Origin: Planotetraspora silvatica
GTDB lineage: Bacteria > Actinomycetota > Actinomycetes > Streptosporangiales > Streptosporangiaceae
Length of the DNA stretch: 64,000 nucleotides
Direction of reading: 5' to 3'
Assembly: GCF_016863315.1 (NCBI RefSeq)
Contig: NZ_BOOQ01000003.1
Span: forward strand, 248,001-312,000
Shown here: positions 16,783 to 24,752 of the stretch, one piece after another
Layout: every line of letters starts with the position of its first letter
Numbering within the stretch: the first letter of the stretch is position 1
Notes under the pieces: generated by a model
Database searches by the model: none
Told to the model about the DNA's origin: nothing
What the model saw: only the letters and a program-made list of their open reading frames with translations
Translations under genes and position numbers: made by a program

Positions 16783-17313
16783 GTGGCTGAGAACCTCATC
16801 GCGAACCTGCGCACCAACCGCGGCACGATCCGTGTCAAGCTCTTCCCCAACCAGGCGCCCAAGACGGTGCGGAACTTCGTGGAGCTCGCCGAGGGCACCC
16901 GCGAATGGACCCACCCGGAGACCGGCGCGAAGACCACCGACAAGCTGTACGACGGCACGATCTTCCATCGGGTCATCAGCGGCTTCATGATCCAGGGCGG
17001 CGACCCGCTGGGCCAGGGCATCGGGGGCCCCGGCTACAGCTTCGACGACGAGATCCACGTCGACAACCAGTTCAACCGGCCCTACCTGCTGGCCATGGCC
17101 AACGCGGGCAAGCGGTTCGGCAAGGGCACCAACGGCTCGCAGTTCTTCATCACGGTCGGGCCGACTCCGCACCTGAACCAGGGCCACACCATCTTCGGTG
17201 AGGTCATCGACGGTTCCAAGGTCGTGGACGAGATCGCCACGACCGAGACCGACGGCCGCGACCGTCCCGTCAACGACGTGATCATCGAAGAGGTCACGAT
17301 CGAGCGTTCCTGA
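16783..17313 (+). CDS. ppiA: Cyclophilin-type peptidyl-prolyl isomerase
   Basis: 176 residues, cytoplasmic (no signal). It has the cyclophilin core NQAPKTVRNFVELAEG, YDGTIFHRVISGFMIQGGDP, LAMANAG and GSQFFITVGPTPHLNQGHTI, including the catalytic Arg in FHRV and the Phe/Trp-pocket residues. GTG at 16783 is preferred because AGGGGG precedes it, although the frame opens further left. It catalyses proline cis-trans isomerisation in folding. In actinobacteria this gene is typically found with the rhomboid and crgA genes that follow here. Confidence 0.93.
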   Translation: MAENLIANLRTNRGTIRVKLFPNQAPKTVRNFVELAEGTREWTHPETGAKTTDKLYDGTIFHRVISGFMIQGGDPLGQGIGGPGYSFDDEIHVDNQFNRPYLLAMANAGKRFGKGTNGSQFFITVGPTPHLNQGHTIFGEVIDGSKVVDEIATTETDGRDRPVNDVIIEEVTIERS

Positions 17314-17377
17314 ACCGCTCCCCGGCGTCAGCGGCTTATAGGCTGGGAGTGATTGACCTGCCCTTTGAGAGGACTTC

Positions 17378-18256
17378 ATGACCTCCCAGCCCCCGCCGCC
17401 GTCTCCTTCCGAGCAACCACCGGAGCAACCTCCGGTCCAGCCGGGTGCCGAAGCCGTGCCCACGTGCTACCGGCACCCCGGCCGCGAGACCTATGTGCGC
17501 TGCCAGCGCTGCGACCGGCCGATCTGCCCGGACTGCATGCGTGAGGCCGCCGTCGGTCACCAGTGCGTCGAGTGCGTCCGCGAGGGCAACCAGTCCGTAC
17601 GGCAGGCACAGGCCCCGCTGGGCGGTGCCGCGGTCGCCAAGCCGAGGGTCACCTGGGCGCTGCTCATCGCCAACGTCCTCATCTTCGGCTTGCAGTACCT
17701 CATGCCGGGCCGGATCGAGAACGACTTCGCGGTCTCGGCTGGGGACATCTACTACGGCGAGTGGTGGCGGCTGATCACCGGGGCGTTCCTGCACTCCGGG
17801 GTGTTCCACATCGCGTTCAACATGTGGGCGCTCTACGCGATCGGCCCCGAGCTTGAGCGGAGGCTGGGCTCCGTCCGGTTCGCGACGTTGTACCTGCTGT
17901 CCGCGATCGGCGGCTCGGTCGCGATCTACCTGTTCGGCAATGTGGCCCTCGGCGCCTCAGGCGCGATCTACGGTCTGTTCGGCGCGCTGTTCGTGATTGC
18001 GAAACGGCTCGGGTTCGACGCGCGCGGCGTCCTCTGGCTGATCGCCATCAACGTCGTCATCACGTTCGTGTTCCCCGGAATCAGCTGGCAGGGGCACCTG
18101 GGCGGCCTTGTGACCGGAACGCTGGTCGCCGCCGCGTTCGCCTACGCTCCGGCGAAGAACCGCACCGTGGTGCAGTTCGGCGCCGCGGCCGCCGTCCTCG
18201 TGGTCCTCGTCCTGCTCGTGACCCAGTTGTCCCCACTCGCCGTACCAGGTCTCTGA
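17378..18256 (+). CDS. Rhomboid family intramembrane serine protease
   Basis: 292 residues. The N-terminus is proline-rich, followed by a B-box-like zinc finger (CYRHPGRETYVRCQRCDRPI, then CPDC and CVEC). Six or seven membrane helices follow. The catalytic serine is in GASGAIYG and the histidine in WQGHLGG; the HxxxN-like HIAFNMWAL helix is also present. It cleaves within membrane substrates, none of which is identified here. It lies 64 bp after the cyclophilin gene. Confidence 0.93.
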   Translation: MTSQPPPPSPSEQPPEQPPVQPGAEAVPTCYRHPGRETYVRCQRCDRPICPDCMREAAVGHQCVECVREGNQSVRQAQAPLGGAAVAKPRVTWALLIANVLIFGLQYLMPGRIENDFAVSAGDIYYGEWWRLITGAFLHSGVFHIAFNMWALYAIGPELERRLGSVRFATLYLLSAIGGSVAIYLFGNVALGASGAIYGLFGALFVIAKRLGFDARGVLWLIAINVVITFVFPGISWQGHLGGLVTGTLVAAAFAYAPAKNRTVVQFGAAAAVLVVLVLLVTQLSPLAVPGL

Positions 18257-18268
18257 GATTCGTCCTGC

Positions 18269-18294
18269 CCACAGGCTGTGGATAAAGCCTGTGG
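18269..18294. promoter_or_regulatory. 9-bp inverted repeat with a perfect DnaA box in its loop
   Basis: CCACAGGCT and AGCCTGTGG form a perfect stem around the loop GTGGATAA. The last stem base plus loop (18277-18285) reads TTATCCACA on the minus strand, the canonical DnaA 9-mer. CTGTGGAAA next to it is a weaker relative. The hairpin may also end rhomboid transcription, although no T run follows. A single box does not make an origin. Confidence 0.5.
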
Positions 18295-18407
18295 AAAGAA
18301 ACTCTCCGGGAAGTGCCGAGATGGTCGCCCCGCAGGCCGGCGGCGTCACGGCCTCCCGGAGGCCTGGACGCCGGACGGCTTCGGGCGGGGTGTCCGGCGA
18401 ACCCGGA

Positions 18408-18653
18408 TCAGCGCCACCTGGTCGACAGGACCACGCCGACGATGATGAACCCGAACCCGATCAGCAGGTTCCAGTTCGACAGCGTGGACAGGCCCGGCAT
18501 GTCGGGAACCACGTAATACGTTGCGATCCAGACGATGCCGATGAGCCAGGAGGCGACCATGACCGGCGCGAGCCAGCGCGGGCTGACCTTGACCGACTGC
18601 GTCTTCTGCGGCGCCGTGTAGACGGCCTTCTTGCGGGTCTTGGACTTGGGCAC
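18408..18653 (-). CDS. crgA: Cell division protein CrgA
   Basis: 81 residues starting GTG after AGGAGAACTCC. A basic, polar N-terminus (MPKSKTRKKAVYTAPQ) is followed by two membrane segments, the first containing MVASWLIGIVWIATYYVVP and the second NLLIGFGFIIVGVVLSTRWR, separated by PDMPGLSTLSNW. This is the CrgA pattern, which links FtsZ, FtsQ and FtsI at the septum and inhibits untimely septation in Streptomyces. It converges with the rhomboid gene and is divergent from the amidotransferase. Confidence 0.95.
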   Translation of the reverse strand: MPKSKTRKKAVYTAPQKTQSVKVSPRWLAPVMVASWLIGIVWIATYYVVPDMPGLSTLSNWNLLIGFGFIIVGVVLSTRWR

Positions 18654-18833
18654 GGAGTTCTCCTGGTGGGCACCCGCGCGGTTGTGCGGGCTTTGTCAGT
18701 AGCGTAACCGCTGTTCGGACGGAGTCCGGAGTAAGGATAGTCGGCGTGGCCGTCCCAGGGCGATCCCTGTAGGCCAGGCCTGCCTGACCTGGGATGATCC
18801 AGACGTTTCCGCAGTGAGATGCCTGAATTGCCA

Positions 18834-18839
18834 TAGTCT
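18834..18839 (+). promoter_or_regulatory. -10 element for a leaderless leader ORF
   Basis: TAGTCT ends six bases before the GTG at 18846. The same TANNNT-to-start spacing recurs upstream of pheA, serS and the GT87 gene, which supports leaderless starts in this genome. No clear -35 was found. Confidence 0.45.
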
Positions 18840-18845
18840 GGCGTC

Positions 18846-18881
18846 GTGACCATCGAGTTCTCGGTCCCTGGGGACACATGA
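18846..18881 (+). CDS. 11-residue leader peptide coupled to the amidotransferase
   Basis: GTG-ACC-ATC-GAG opens a frame of 11 codons (MTIEFSVPGDT) that ends TGA, overlapping the ATG of the next gene as ACATGA. It contains no Trp or aromatic run, so it is not a classical trp attenuator. Its likely use is to deliver ribosomes to the downstream start, since the -10 sits right at its own start codon. Confidence 0.4.
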   Translation: MTIEFSVPGDT

Positions 18882-19456
18882 CCGCGATCCGTGTCCTCGT
18901 GGTGGACAATCACGACAGTTTCGTCCACACGATCGTCCAGTACCTCCGCGAACTGGGCGCCGAATGCGACGTCCGGCCACGCGACCACGTCACGGTCGAG
19001 GACGCGGACGGCTTCGGCGGCGTCCTGATCTCTCCGGGACCGGGCACCCCCGAGGCCGCCGGGGTGAGCGTCCCCCTCGTACGGCACTGCGCGGAACGTG
19101 GGCTCCCGCTCCTGGGGGTCTGCCTGGGCCACCAGGCCATCGCGGTCGCGTACGGCGGGACCGTCACGCGGGCTCCCGAGCTGATGCATGGCCGTACGAG
19201 CCTGATCTCCCACGACGGCAGGGGCGTCTTCGCGGCCATTCCCTCACCGGTGACGATGACGCGTTACCACTCGCTGGCGGTCGTGCCCGAGACCGTGCCG
19301 GACGTCCTGGAGATCACCGCGACCACTCCCGAGGGCGTCGTCATGGGGCTGCGCCACCGGAGCGCGCCCATCGAAGGGGTGCAGTTCCACCCGGAGTCGG
19401 TGGTGTCCGAGCACGGCCACCGACTGCTCGGCAACTGGCTTCGGGAAATCGTGTAA
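18878..19456 (+). CDS. pabA: Glutamine amidotransferase, aminodeoxychorismate/anthranilate synthase component II
   Basis: 192 residues of a class I glutamine amidotransferase: oxyanion region ISPGPGTPEAAG, nucleophile elbow GVCLGHQ, and the His/Glu pair in VQFHPESV. It makes ammonia from glutamine for a chorismate-using synthase, giving aminodeoxychorismate (folate) or anthranilate (Trp). No component I is adjacent. The copy beside crgA and pknB in actinobacteria is annotated variously pabA or trpG, so the choice is uncertain. Confidence 0.88.
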   Translation: MTAIRVLVVDNHDSFVHTIVQYLRELGAECDVRPRDHVTVEDADGFGGVLISPGPGTPEAAGVSVPLVRHCAERGLPLLGVCLGHQAIAVAYGGTVTRAPELMHGRTSLISHDGRGVFAAIPSPVTMTRYHSLAVVPETVPDVLEITATTPEGVVMGLRHRSAPIEGVQFHPESVVSEHGHRLLGNWLREIV

Positions 19457-19487
19457 CGCTTTCCCGCCGCCCGGCGAACATACAGAT

Positions 19488-19529
19488 GAGGGCCTCCGCC
19501 ATTGCCCCCGAGTGGCGGAGGCCCTCTTT
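19488..19529 (+). terminator. Terminator after pabA
   Basis: GAGGGCCTCCGCCA and TGGCGGAGGCCCTC form a perfect 14-bp stem with an 11-base loop, followed by TTT. It lies 32 bp after the stop codon and faces the convergent pknB operon. Confidence 0.85.
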
Positions 19530-19680
19530 CGCGTCCCGGGGCCTCTCTGCACAGGCCCGTGTTCTCTCGCGGCGGGCCGCCGCCCGCCCCCATGCGCGGG
19601 CGCTGCCCGTGACCACGTCTCCATGCCTGCCATGGCCCATCTCTGCCCGCACCCGGCGGTTCGTGGCCGAACCGGAAACG

Positions 19681-19718
19681 GCGAGAGGGCCCGCCAGAAA
19701 ACTGGCGGGCCCTCTCGC
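19681..19718 (-). terminator. Terminator of the pknB operon
   Basis: GCGAGAGGGCCCGCCAG and its exact complement form a 17-bp perfect stem around AAAA. It starts 20 bases beyond the pknB stop on that strand. With the pabA terminator it separates two convergent units. Confidence 0.85.
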
Positions 19719-19737
19719 GCTGAGGATCTCCTGGCCG

Positions 19738-21591
19738 TTACCCCTGGCCGTTACCTCCGGTCCCCGGGTCCGGCGTCTGGCCCGGGTCGGGCGTCTGGCC
19801 CGGGTCGGGCGTCTGGCCCGGGTCCGGCGTCGTCGGCGGCGGGGGCGGCGGAGCCGCGGGCGCTCCGCTGGAGACCGTGAGCGTGATCGTGGTGCCAGGA
19901 GCCTGCTTGCCGCCCTGCGGCGACTGGTCGATCACGTTTCCGGCGGCCACCACGTCGCTCTCCTGGGTGACGGTCCTGACCTTGAACCCCGCCCCGGTGA
20001 GCGTGTTCTTCGCGTCCTGCTGCGTCAGTCCGATGACGCTCGGAACGTCGGTCATCGCCTTCGGCACGTAGAGCTTCACGGACGAACCCTTGCTGACCTT
20101 GCTGCCGGCCCTCGGGGAGATCTTGAAGACCTGGTCCTGCGGCGTGTTGGACTGCGCGGGCAGCACGGAGCCCCTCAGACCGAGGTCCTCCAGCTCCGCC
20201 CGGGCTTCCTCCGGTGACTTGCCGATCAGGTCGTCGGGGACCTGGATCTGCTCCGGGCCCTTGGACAACACGATGGTGACGGAGGAGTTCGGGTCGACCT
20301 CGGTGTCCGCCGCCGGGTCGGTGCTGATCACCGTGCCCTTCGGCACCTCGTCGCTGTACGCGTCGTCTCCGTAGGTGAACTTGAGCGTGGCCGTGGTCAG
20401 CGCCTGCTCGGCGGCCTCCTTCGTCTGACCCACGATCGACGGAACCTTGATCTTCGCGGCGGGCGTGTCGTTGCCGCCGCCGAAGGTGAGCCACCCGACC
20501 CCGACGAACGCGCCGATGATCAGCAGCGGGATGACGATCCACAGGGTCGTCTTGAGCGCCTTGTTGTCGTTGTCCTGGCGCCGATGGCCGTCATGGCGGC
20601 CGCCGCGCTCCTCCGGCCCGTAGTTGTACTGCGGAATGCCCCGGGTGCCCTGCCCGTTGGGTCCCGCCCCCGTGGACATCGTCCGGGTGCGGTCCGCCCC
20701 GCCGTACGCGCCGTAGTTGCTGGCCATCGCCATCGTCTGCGGGTCGACCGGCATGCCGGACATCGCACGCTGGATGTCCTGGCGCATCTCCTCGGCGCTC
20801 TGGTAGCGCTGGACGGGGTCCTTCGCCATGGCCTTGAGCACGATGGCGTCGGCCCACTTGGGGATCTCCGGGTCGATCCGCGACGGCGGGATCGGGTCCT
20901 CACGGACATGCTGGTAGGCGATGGCCACGGGCGAGTCGCCGGTGAAGGGCGGCTGGCCGGTCAGCAGCTCGTAGAGCACGCAGCCGGTCGAGTAGATGTC
21001 GCTGCGGGCGTCGACGCGCTCGCCGCGGGCCTGCTCGGGGGACAGGTACTGCGCGGTGCCGATCACCTGGGCGGTCTGCGTCATCGTCGCGGCGGAGTCC
21101 GCCATCGCGCGGGCGATGCCGAAGTCCATGACCTTGACCTCGCCGTTGCGGGTCACCATGATGTTCGCCGGCTTGATGTCCCGGTGGACGATGCCGCCCC
21201 TGTGGCTGTAGTCGAGGGCCCTGAGGATGCCGTCCACCAGCTCCGTGGCGCGTTCAGGCAGCAGCCGCCTGTCGGCGCGCAGCAGGTCACGCAGCGTCCG
21301 CCCGTCGACGTACTCCATGACGATGTACGGCACCGGCGTCGCTTCCATCATGTCTTCGCCCGTGTCGTACACGGCGACGACCGATGGGTGGTTCAGAGAG
21401 GCGGCCGACTGGGCCTCCCGGCGGAACCTCGCCTGGAAGGTGTGGTCTCTCGCCAGGTCGGACCGGAGCGTCTTGATCGCGACAATACGGTCCAGCCGGA
21501 TGTCCCGGGCGCGATACACCTCGGCCATGCCGCCCCGCCCGACGACGCCGTCGAGCTGATAGCGTCCACCGAGAAGTCGTGGCTGAGTCAT
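19738..21591 (-). CDS. pknB: Serine/threonine protein kinase with PASTA domains
   Basis: 617 residues. The kinase domain spans about 10-275, with the glycine loop GRGGMAEVY, Lys40, catalytic Asp138 in HRDIKPAN, DFG at 156-158 and activation loop TMTQTAQVIGTAQYLSPE. One membrane helix (about 357-378) is followed by three PASTA repeats (PSIVGQTKEAAE, PDDLIGKSPEEA, PSVIGLTQQDAK). The tail is a Pro-rich TPDPGQ repeat. PASTA domains bind peptidoglycan pieces and lipid II; the kinase regulates growth and division. It is the last gene of the fhaB-pstP-rodA-pbpA-pknB run. ATG 21591 is preferred, but GTG 21600 (three codons upstream) is also possible. Confidence 0.95.
   Translation of the reverse strand: MTQPRLLGGRYQLDGVVGRGGMAEVYRARDIRLDRIVAIKTLRSDLARDHTFQARFRREAQSAASLNHPSVVAVYDTGEDMMEATPVPYIVMEYVDGRTLRDLLRADRRLLPERATELVDGILRALDYSHRGGIVHRDIKPANIMVTRNGEVKVMDFGIARAMADSAATMTQTAQVIGTAQYLSPEQARGERVDARSDIYSTGCVLYELLTGQPPFTGDSPVAIAYQHVREDPIPPSRIDPEIPKWADAIVLKAMAKDPVQRYQSAEEMRQDIQRAMSGMPVDPQTMAMASNYGAYGGADRTRTMSTGAGPNGQGTRGIPQYNYGPEERGGRHDGHRRQDNDNKALKTTLWIVIPLLIIGAFVGVGWLTFGGGNDTPAAKIKVPSIVGQTKEAAEQALTTATLKFTYGDDAYSDEVPKGTVISTDPAADTEVDPNSSVTIVLSKGPEQIQVPDDLIGKSPEEARAELEDLGLRGSVLPAQSNTPQDQVFKISPRAGSKVSKGSSVKLYVPKAMTDVPSVIGLTQQDAKNTLTGAGFKVRTVTQESDVVAAGNVIDQSPQGGKQAPGTTITLTVSSGAPAAPPPPPPTTPDPGQTPDPGQTPDPGQTPDPGTGGNGQG
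19771..19824. repeat. 18-bp tandem repeat in the pknB 3' end
   Basis: Three copies of an 18-bp unit (GGGCGTCTGGCCCGGGTC) encode successive TPDPGQ hexapeptides at the kinase C-terminus. Near-identical DNA copies indicate recent slippage, so copy number is likely to vary between strains. Confidence 0.8.
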
Positions 21592-21912
21592 TTCCTGCAC
21601 TGTCCCTTGCCGTTCATCTTGGGGTGCCACCGCTGTCCATCATCGGCCCCTTTCCCCATCACGTCTCCTCAATCAGAGGTCTTGTGCCGATTGGGGACCC
21701 CGGGGGACCGGGAGTGTCACCTGGCGTCGCGGTTGAGGCGGGCGTCTGACTGGGGGTAGGGGTCGGGTACGGAGCCGGTGGGGGCGTCCGGATGGATGGT
21801 GCCGAGGTGCTTACCATAGCCGAAGGCGTCCCGTACGGGAGTGCCGACGTCACGTGAGTGGCGATCGCGCACGTCCTGCCTGGGGACCTGTCCGACAACG
21901 ATTTCATCGAGA
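21592..21912. other. Spacer between pbpA and pknB
   Basis: This 321-bp gap is unusual in an otherwise overlapping operon. A minus-strand frame (stop at 21717) has increasingly GC-rich third positions and reads DAFGYGKHLGTIHPDAPTG, but its only ATG lies inside pbpA and no ribosome site supports it. It could be a decayed gene or the coding remnant of a spacer. No hairpin with a T run separates the two genes. Confidence 0.4.
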
Positions 21913-23370
21913 TCATTTCTTGAGTACCGCCTGCATGACATCTCGGGCGATCGGGGCGGCGACGGTTCCGCCCGACGCGTCGTTCCCCGCGCTTCCCGAC
22001 TCGATGAAGACGGCCACGGCCACCCGTGGGTTGTCCGCGGGCGCGAACGAGATGAACCACGCGTGCGACGCCTGGCCGGGCGCGGTCTCGGCGGTGCCGG
22101 TCTTGCCGGCCACCGTGATGCCGGGCAACTGGGCCGCGGTGCCGGTGCCGGACCGCACCACGTTCATCATCATCTTCGTCAGTTCGGCCGCCACCTCGGG
22201 GCTGGTCGCCTCGGAGAACTCCTCGGGCTCGGCGGCGGTGACCTCGCTGCCGTCCGGTCCCATGACCTTGTTGACGAGGTAGGGCTTCATGACCGTGCCC
22301 TTGTTCGCGATCCCGGCGGCGACCATGGCCATCTGCATCGGTGTCATCTGGTTGTTGCGCTGTCCGATGGAGGTCTGGGCCAGCGCGGTCTCGCCTTCGT
22401 CGGGCCCGATGCTGCTCCCCACGACGCTCAGCGGGATGGCGAGCTTCGTACCGATGCCGAACTTCGCCGCCTGCTCCTTCAGCTTGTCGTAGCCGAGTCC
22501 GACGCCGATGATGCCGAAGGGCGTGTTGCAGGAGATGGTGAACGCGGCGAGCAGGGTGGCCCGGCCGCCGCAGGACTCACCGTGGTAGTTGACCAGCGGC
22601 GTGGTGCTGTCCTTGAAGGTCTTCGAGTCCGGCGCGTCGACCATGGTCTCGGCGCTCCTGGACGAGTTGTCGCCGAGGAAGGCCGCCGACGTGATCGTCT
22701 TGAAGGTGGAGCCCGGGGCGTAGGTCAGGTCGATGGCCCGGTCGAGCAGCGGTTTCTTCGGATCCTTGTCGAGCTTGCTGTAGGCCTCGTTGACCTTCGC
22801 CTTGTTGGCCAGAGCGAGCGGGTTCGGGTCGTAGGAGGGCACCGAGACCATCGTCAGGATCGCCCCCGAGCGCGGGTCGAGCGCCACGACCGCTCCGCGC
22901 TTGTTCGTGTTCGCCAGGTCCTTGTACGCGACCTGCTGGGCGGCGACGTTGAGCGCCAGGTCGACGCTGGCGCCCTTGGCCGGCTTGTTGGTGATCAGGT
23001 CGATCGCGCGCCGGACGACCAAGTCGGGGTGGCTGCCGTCGAGGTACTTGCTCTCGGCGCCCTCGATCCCCGTCGCGCTCTCGGGGGCGAAGTAACCGAC
23101 GACGTGGGCGAACGCCTTGCCCTGCGGATACCTCCGTTCGAACCGGTACGTGGGGTCCCCGGTATCGACGGTCTTGGCCAGCGTGACCTTGCCGTTGTCG
23201 GCGGTGATCCACCCGCGGTCCACGGCGTAGCGCTCGTAGAAGGACCGTACGTTGCGGTTGTCGTGGCGCAGGCCGTCGGCCTTCACCACCCCCAGATAGG
23301 TCACGTTGGCCATGAGGAGGCCGAACATGAGAAGGCAGGCCACGGCTGCGCGTTTGAGCGTGCCGTTCAT
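21913..23370 (-). CDS. pbpA: Class B penicillin-binding protein
   Basis: 485 residues. One N-terminal membrane anchor (about 8-28) is followed by a dimerisation/pedestal region (YLDGSHPDLVVRRAID) and the transpeptidase domain. The active-site serine is Ser221 in PGSTFK, followed by SCN near 283-285 and KTGTAE near 423. It cross-links peptidoglycan with a SEDS partner. Its start overlaps the rodA stop by four bases (ATGA), tying synthesis of glycosyltransferase and transpeptidase in fixed proportion. Confidence 0.95.
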   Translation of the reverse strand: MNGTLKRAAVACLLMFGLLMANVTYLGVVKADGLRHDNRNVRSFYERYAVDRGWITADNGKVTLAKTVDTGDPTYRFERRYPQGKAFAHVVGYFAPESATGIEGAESKYLDGSHPDLVVRRAIDLITNKPAKGASVDLALNVAAQQVAYKDLANTNKRGAVVALDPRSGAILTMVSVPSYDPNPLALANKAKVNEAYSKLDKDPKKPLLDRAIDLTYAPGSTFKTITSAAFLGDNSSRSAETMVDAPDSKTFKDSTTPLVNYHGESCGGRATLLAAFTISCNTPFGIIGVGLGYDKLKEQAAKFGIGTKLAIPLSVVGSSIGPDEGETALAQTSIGQRNNQMTPMQMAMVAAGIANKGTVMKPYLVNKVMGPDGSEVTAAEPEEFSEATSPEVAAELTKMMMNVVRSGTGTAAQLPGITVAGKTGTAETAPGQASHAWFISFAPADNPRVAVAVFIESGSAGNDASGGTVAAPIARDVMQAVLKK

Positions 23371-24752
23371 CGCTGCATCACCTGGGTGAGTCCTTCGTCC
23401 TGGATCGCCTGGGGCGGCGGTCGACGCGCCCCGTCCGACATGCGTACCAGCACCGCGATAAGTATCCAGTTAGCCAGCAGTGCCGACCCGCCGGCCGACA
23501 TGAACGGCGTGACGAGTCCCGTCAGCGGAATCAGCCTGGTCACGCCTCCGATGATGATGAACACCTGCCAGGCGAGGATGAACGACAGGCCGCCGGCCAA
23601 CAGTTTGGAGAACGGGTCGCGTGCGGCGAGCGCCGTGCGCAGCCCGCGCTGGACGATCAGCGCGTACACCATGAGGATCGCCATCAGGCCGGTGAGGCCG
23701 AGTTCCTCGCCCGTGGCCGGGAAGATGAAGTCCGAGAACGACAACGGGATGTTCTGCGGATGTCCCAGCCCCAGCCCCGTGCCGAGGATGCCGCCGGAAC
23801 CGATGGCGAACAGGCCCTGCATGAGCTGGTAGCTGCCGCCGCCCGCGTCGTAGAGCGTGGGGTCCTCCGCGTGCAGCCAGACGTTGAAGCGGGCCTCGAC
23901 ATGGCTGAAGGCCATTCCGGCCAGTATGGCGCCGCCCACGAAGAGCAGGATTCCGATGAGCACCCATGACGTGCGCTGGGTGGCGATGTACAACATCGCG
24001 ATGAAGGTGCCGAACAGCAGCAGCGAGGTGCCGAGGTCCTTTTCCACGATCAGTGTCGCGATCGCGAACGCCCATGTGATGAGGACGGGGCCGAGGTCGC
24101 GGGCCCGGGGCAGGTCGATGAACAGCAGGCGGCGCCCCGCGAGGGCCAGCACGTCGCGCTTCGCGACGAGATAGCCGGCGAAGAAGACCACGAGTGCGAG
24201 CTTGGCGAACTCGCCCGGCTGGATGGAGAACCCGCCGAACTTGATCCAGATCTTCGCGCCCTGCACTTCGCTGAACTTGCCGGGCAGGACGGCCGGGATG
24301 GCGAGCAGGACGACGGCGACGAACCCCGCCGTGTACGTCATGCGCTGCAAGGCGCGCTGGTCCTTCAACACGATCAAAGTCGCGGAGAACATCACGACGC
24401 CGAGCGCCGTCCACATGAGCTGGGTGGTGGCGTTGGCCCCCGCGCCCAACTTACCGGAATGCTCGATCCGGTAGATCATGACGATGCCGATGCCGTTGAC
24501 CAGCGTCACGAGGGGAAGCAGGAGCGGATCGCCCCACGGGGCGAATCTGGCGAGCACGAGATAGGCGGCGAGCATCAGCGCGCCGAGGCCCAGGCCGTAC
24601 GTGAGCATGCCCGAGGGGATCTTGCCGTCCAACCCCACGCCGACGCTGGCGTAGGCGCCCATGACGATCAGCACGGCGAAGGCCAGCATCGCCAGCTGTG
24701 CCCCACGCCGCTTCGCGGTCATGGGGACGGGGGCGCCGTCGACAGCACTCAC
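23367..24752 (-). CDS. rodA: SEDS-family peptidoglycan polymerase (RodA/FtsW)
   Basis: 461 residues with about twelve membrane helices. SEDS motifs are seen: QPGEFAKLALVVFFAGYL, VEKDLGTSLLLFG, HPQNIPLSFSDFIFPATGEE and PLTGLVTPFMSAGGSALLAN. It polymerises lipid II into glycan strands together with the class B PBP encoded next. Its start overlaps the pstP stop by four bases. The second symbol used for this locus is ftsW; genomic position favours the rodA-type gene. Confidence 0.94.
   Translation of the reverse strand: MSAVDGAPVPMTAKRRGAQLAMLAFAVLIVMGAYASVGVGLDGKIPSGMLTYGLGLGALMLAAYLVLARFAPWGDPLLLPLVTLVNGIGIVMIYRIEHSGKLGAGANATTQLMWTALGVVMFSATLIVLKDQRALQRMTYTAGFVAVVLLAIPAVLPGKFSEVQGAKIWIKFGGFSIQPGEFAKLALVVFFAGYLVAKRDVLALAGRRLLFIDLPRARDLGPVLITWAFAIATLIVEKDLGTSLLLFGTFIAMLYIATQRTSWVLIGILLFVGGAILAGMAFSHVEARFNVWLHAEDPTLYDAGGGSYQLMQGLFAIGSGGILGTGLGLGHPQNIPLSFSDFIFPATGEELGLTGLMAILMVYALIVQRGLRTALAARDPFSKLLAGGLSFILAWQVFIIIGGVTRLIPLTGLVTPFMSAGGSALLANWILIAVLVRMSDGARRPPPQAIQDEGLTQVMQR

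Noticed and set aside
18269-18294. Replication origin at the DnaA box
   Set aside because: One box and a weak neighbour only; no cluster of boxes, no AT-rich unwinding stretch, and dnaA/dnaN are not in the window.
21659-22060. Pro/Thr-rich minus-strand frame after pbpA
   Set aside because: It lies largely in pbpA on the same strand in another frame; low-complexity composition is a shadow effect of GC-rich codons.
22501-22640. Loss of a catalytic motif in pbpA
   Set aside because: SxxK, SxN and KTG are all present in the expected order; the gene is intact.
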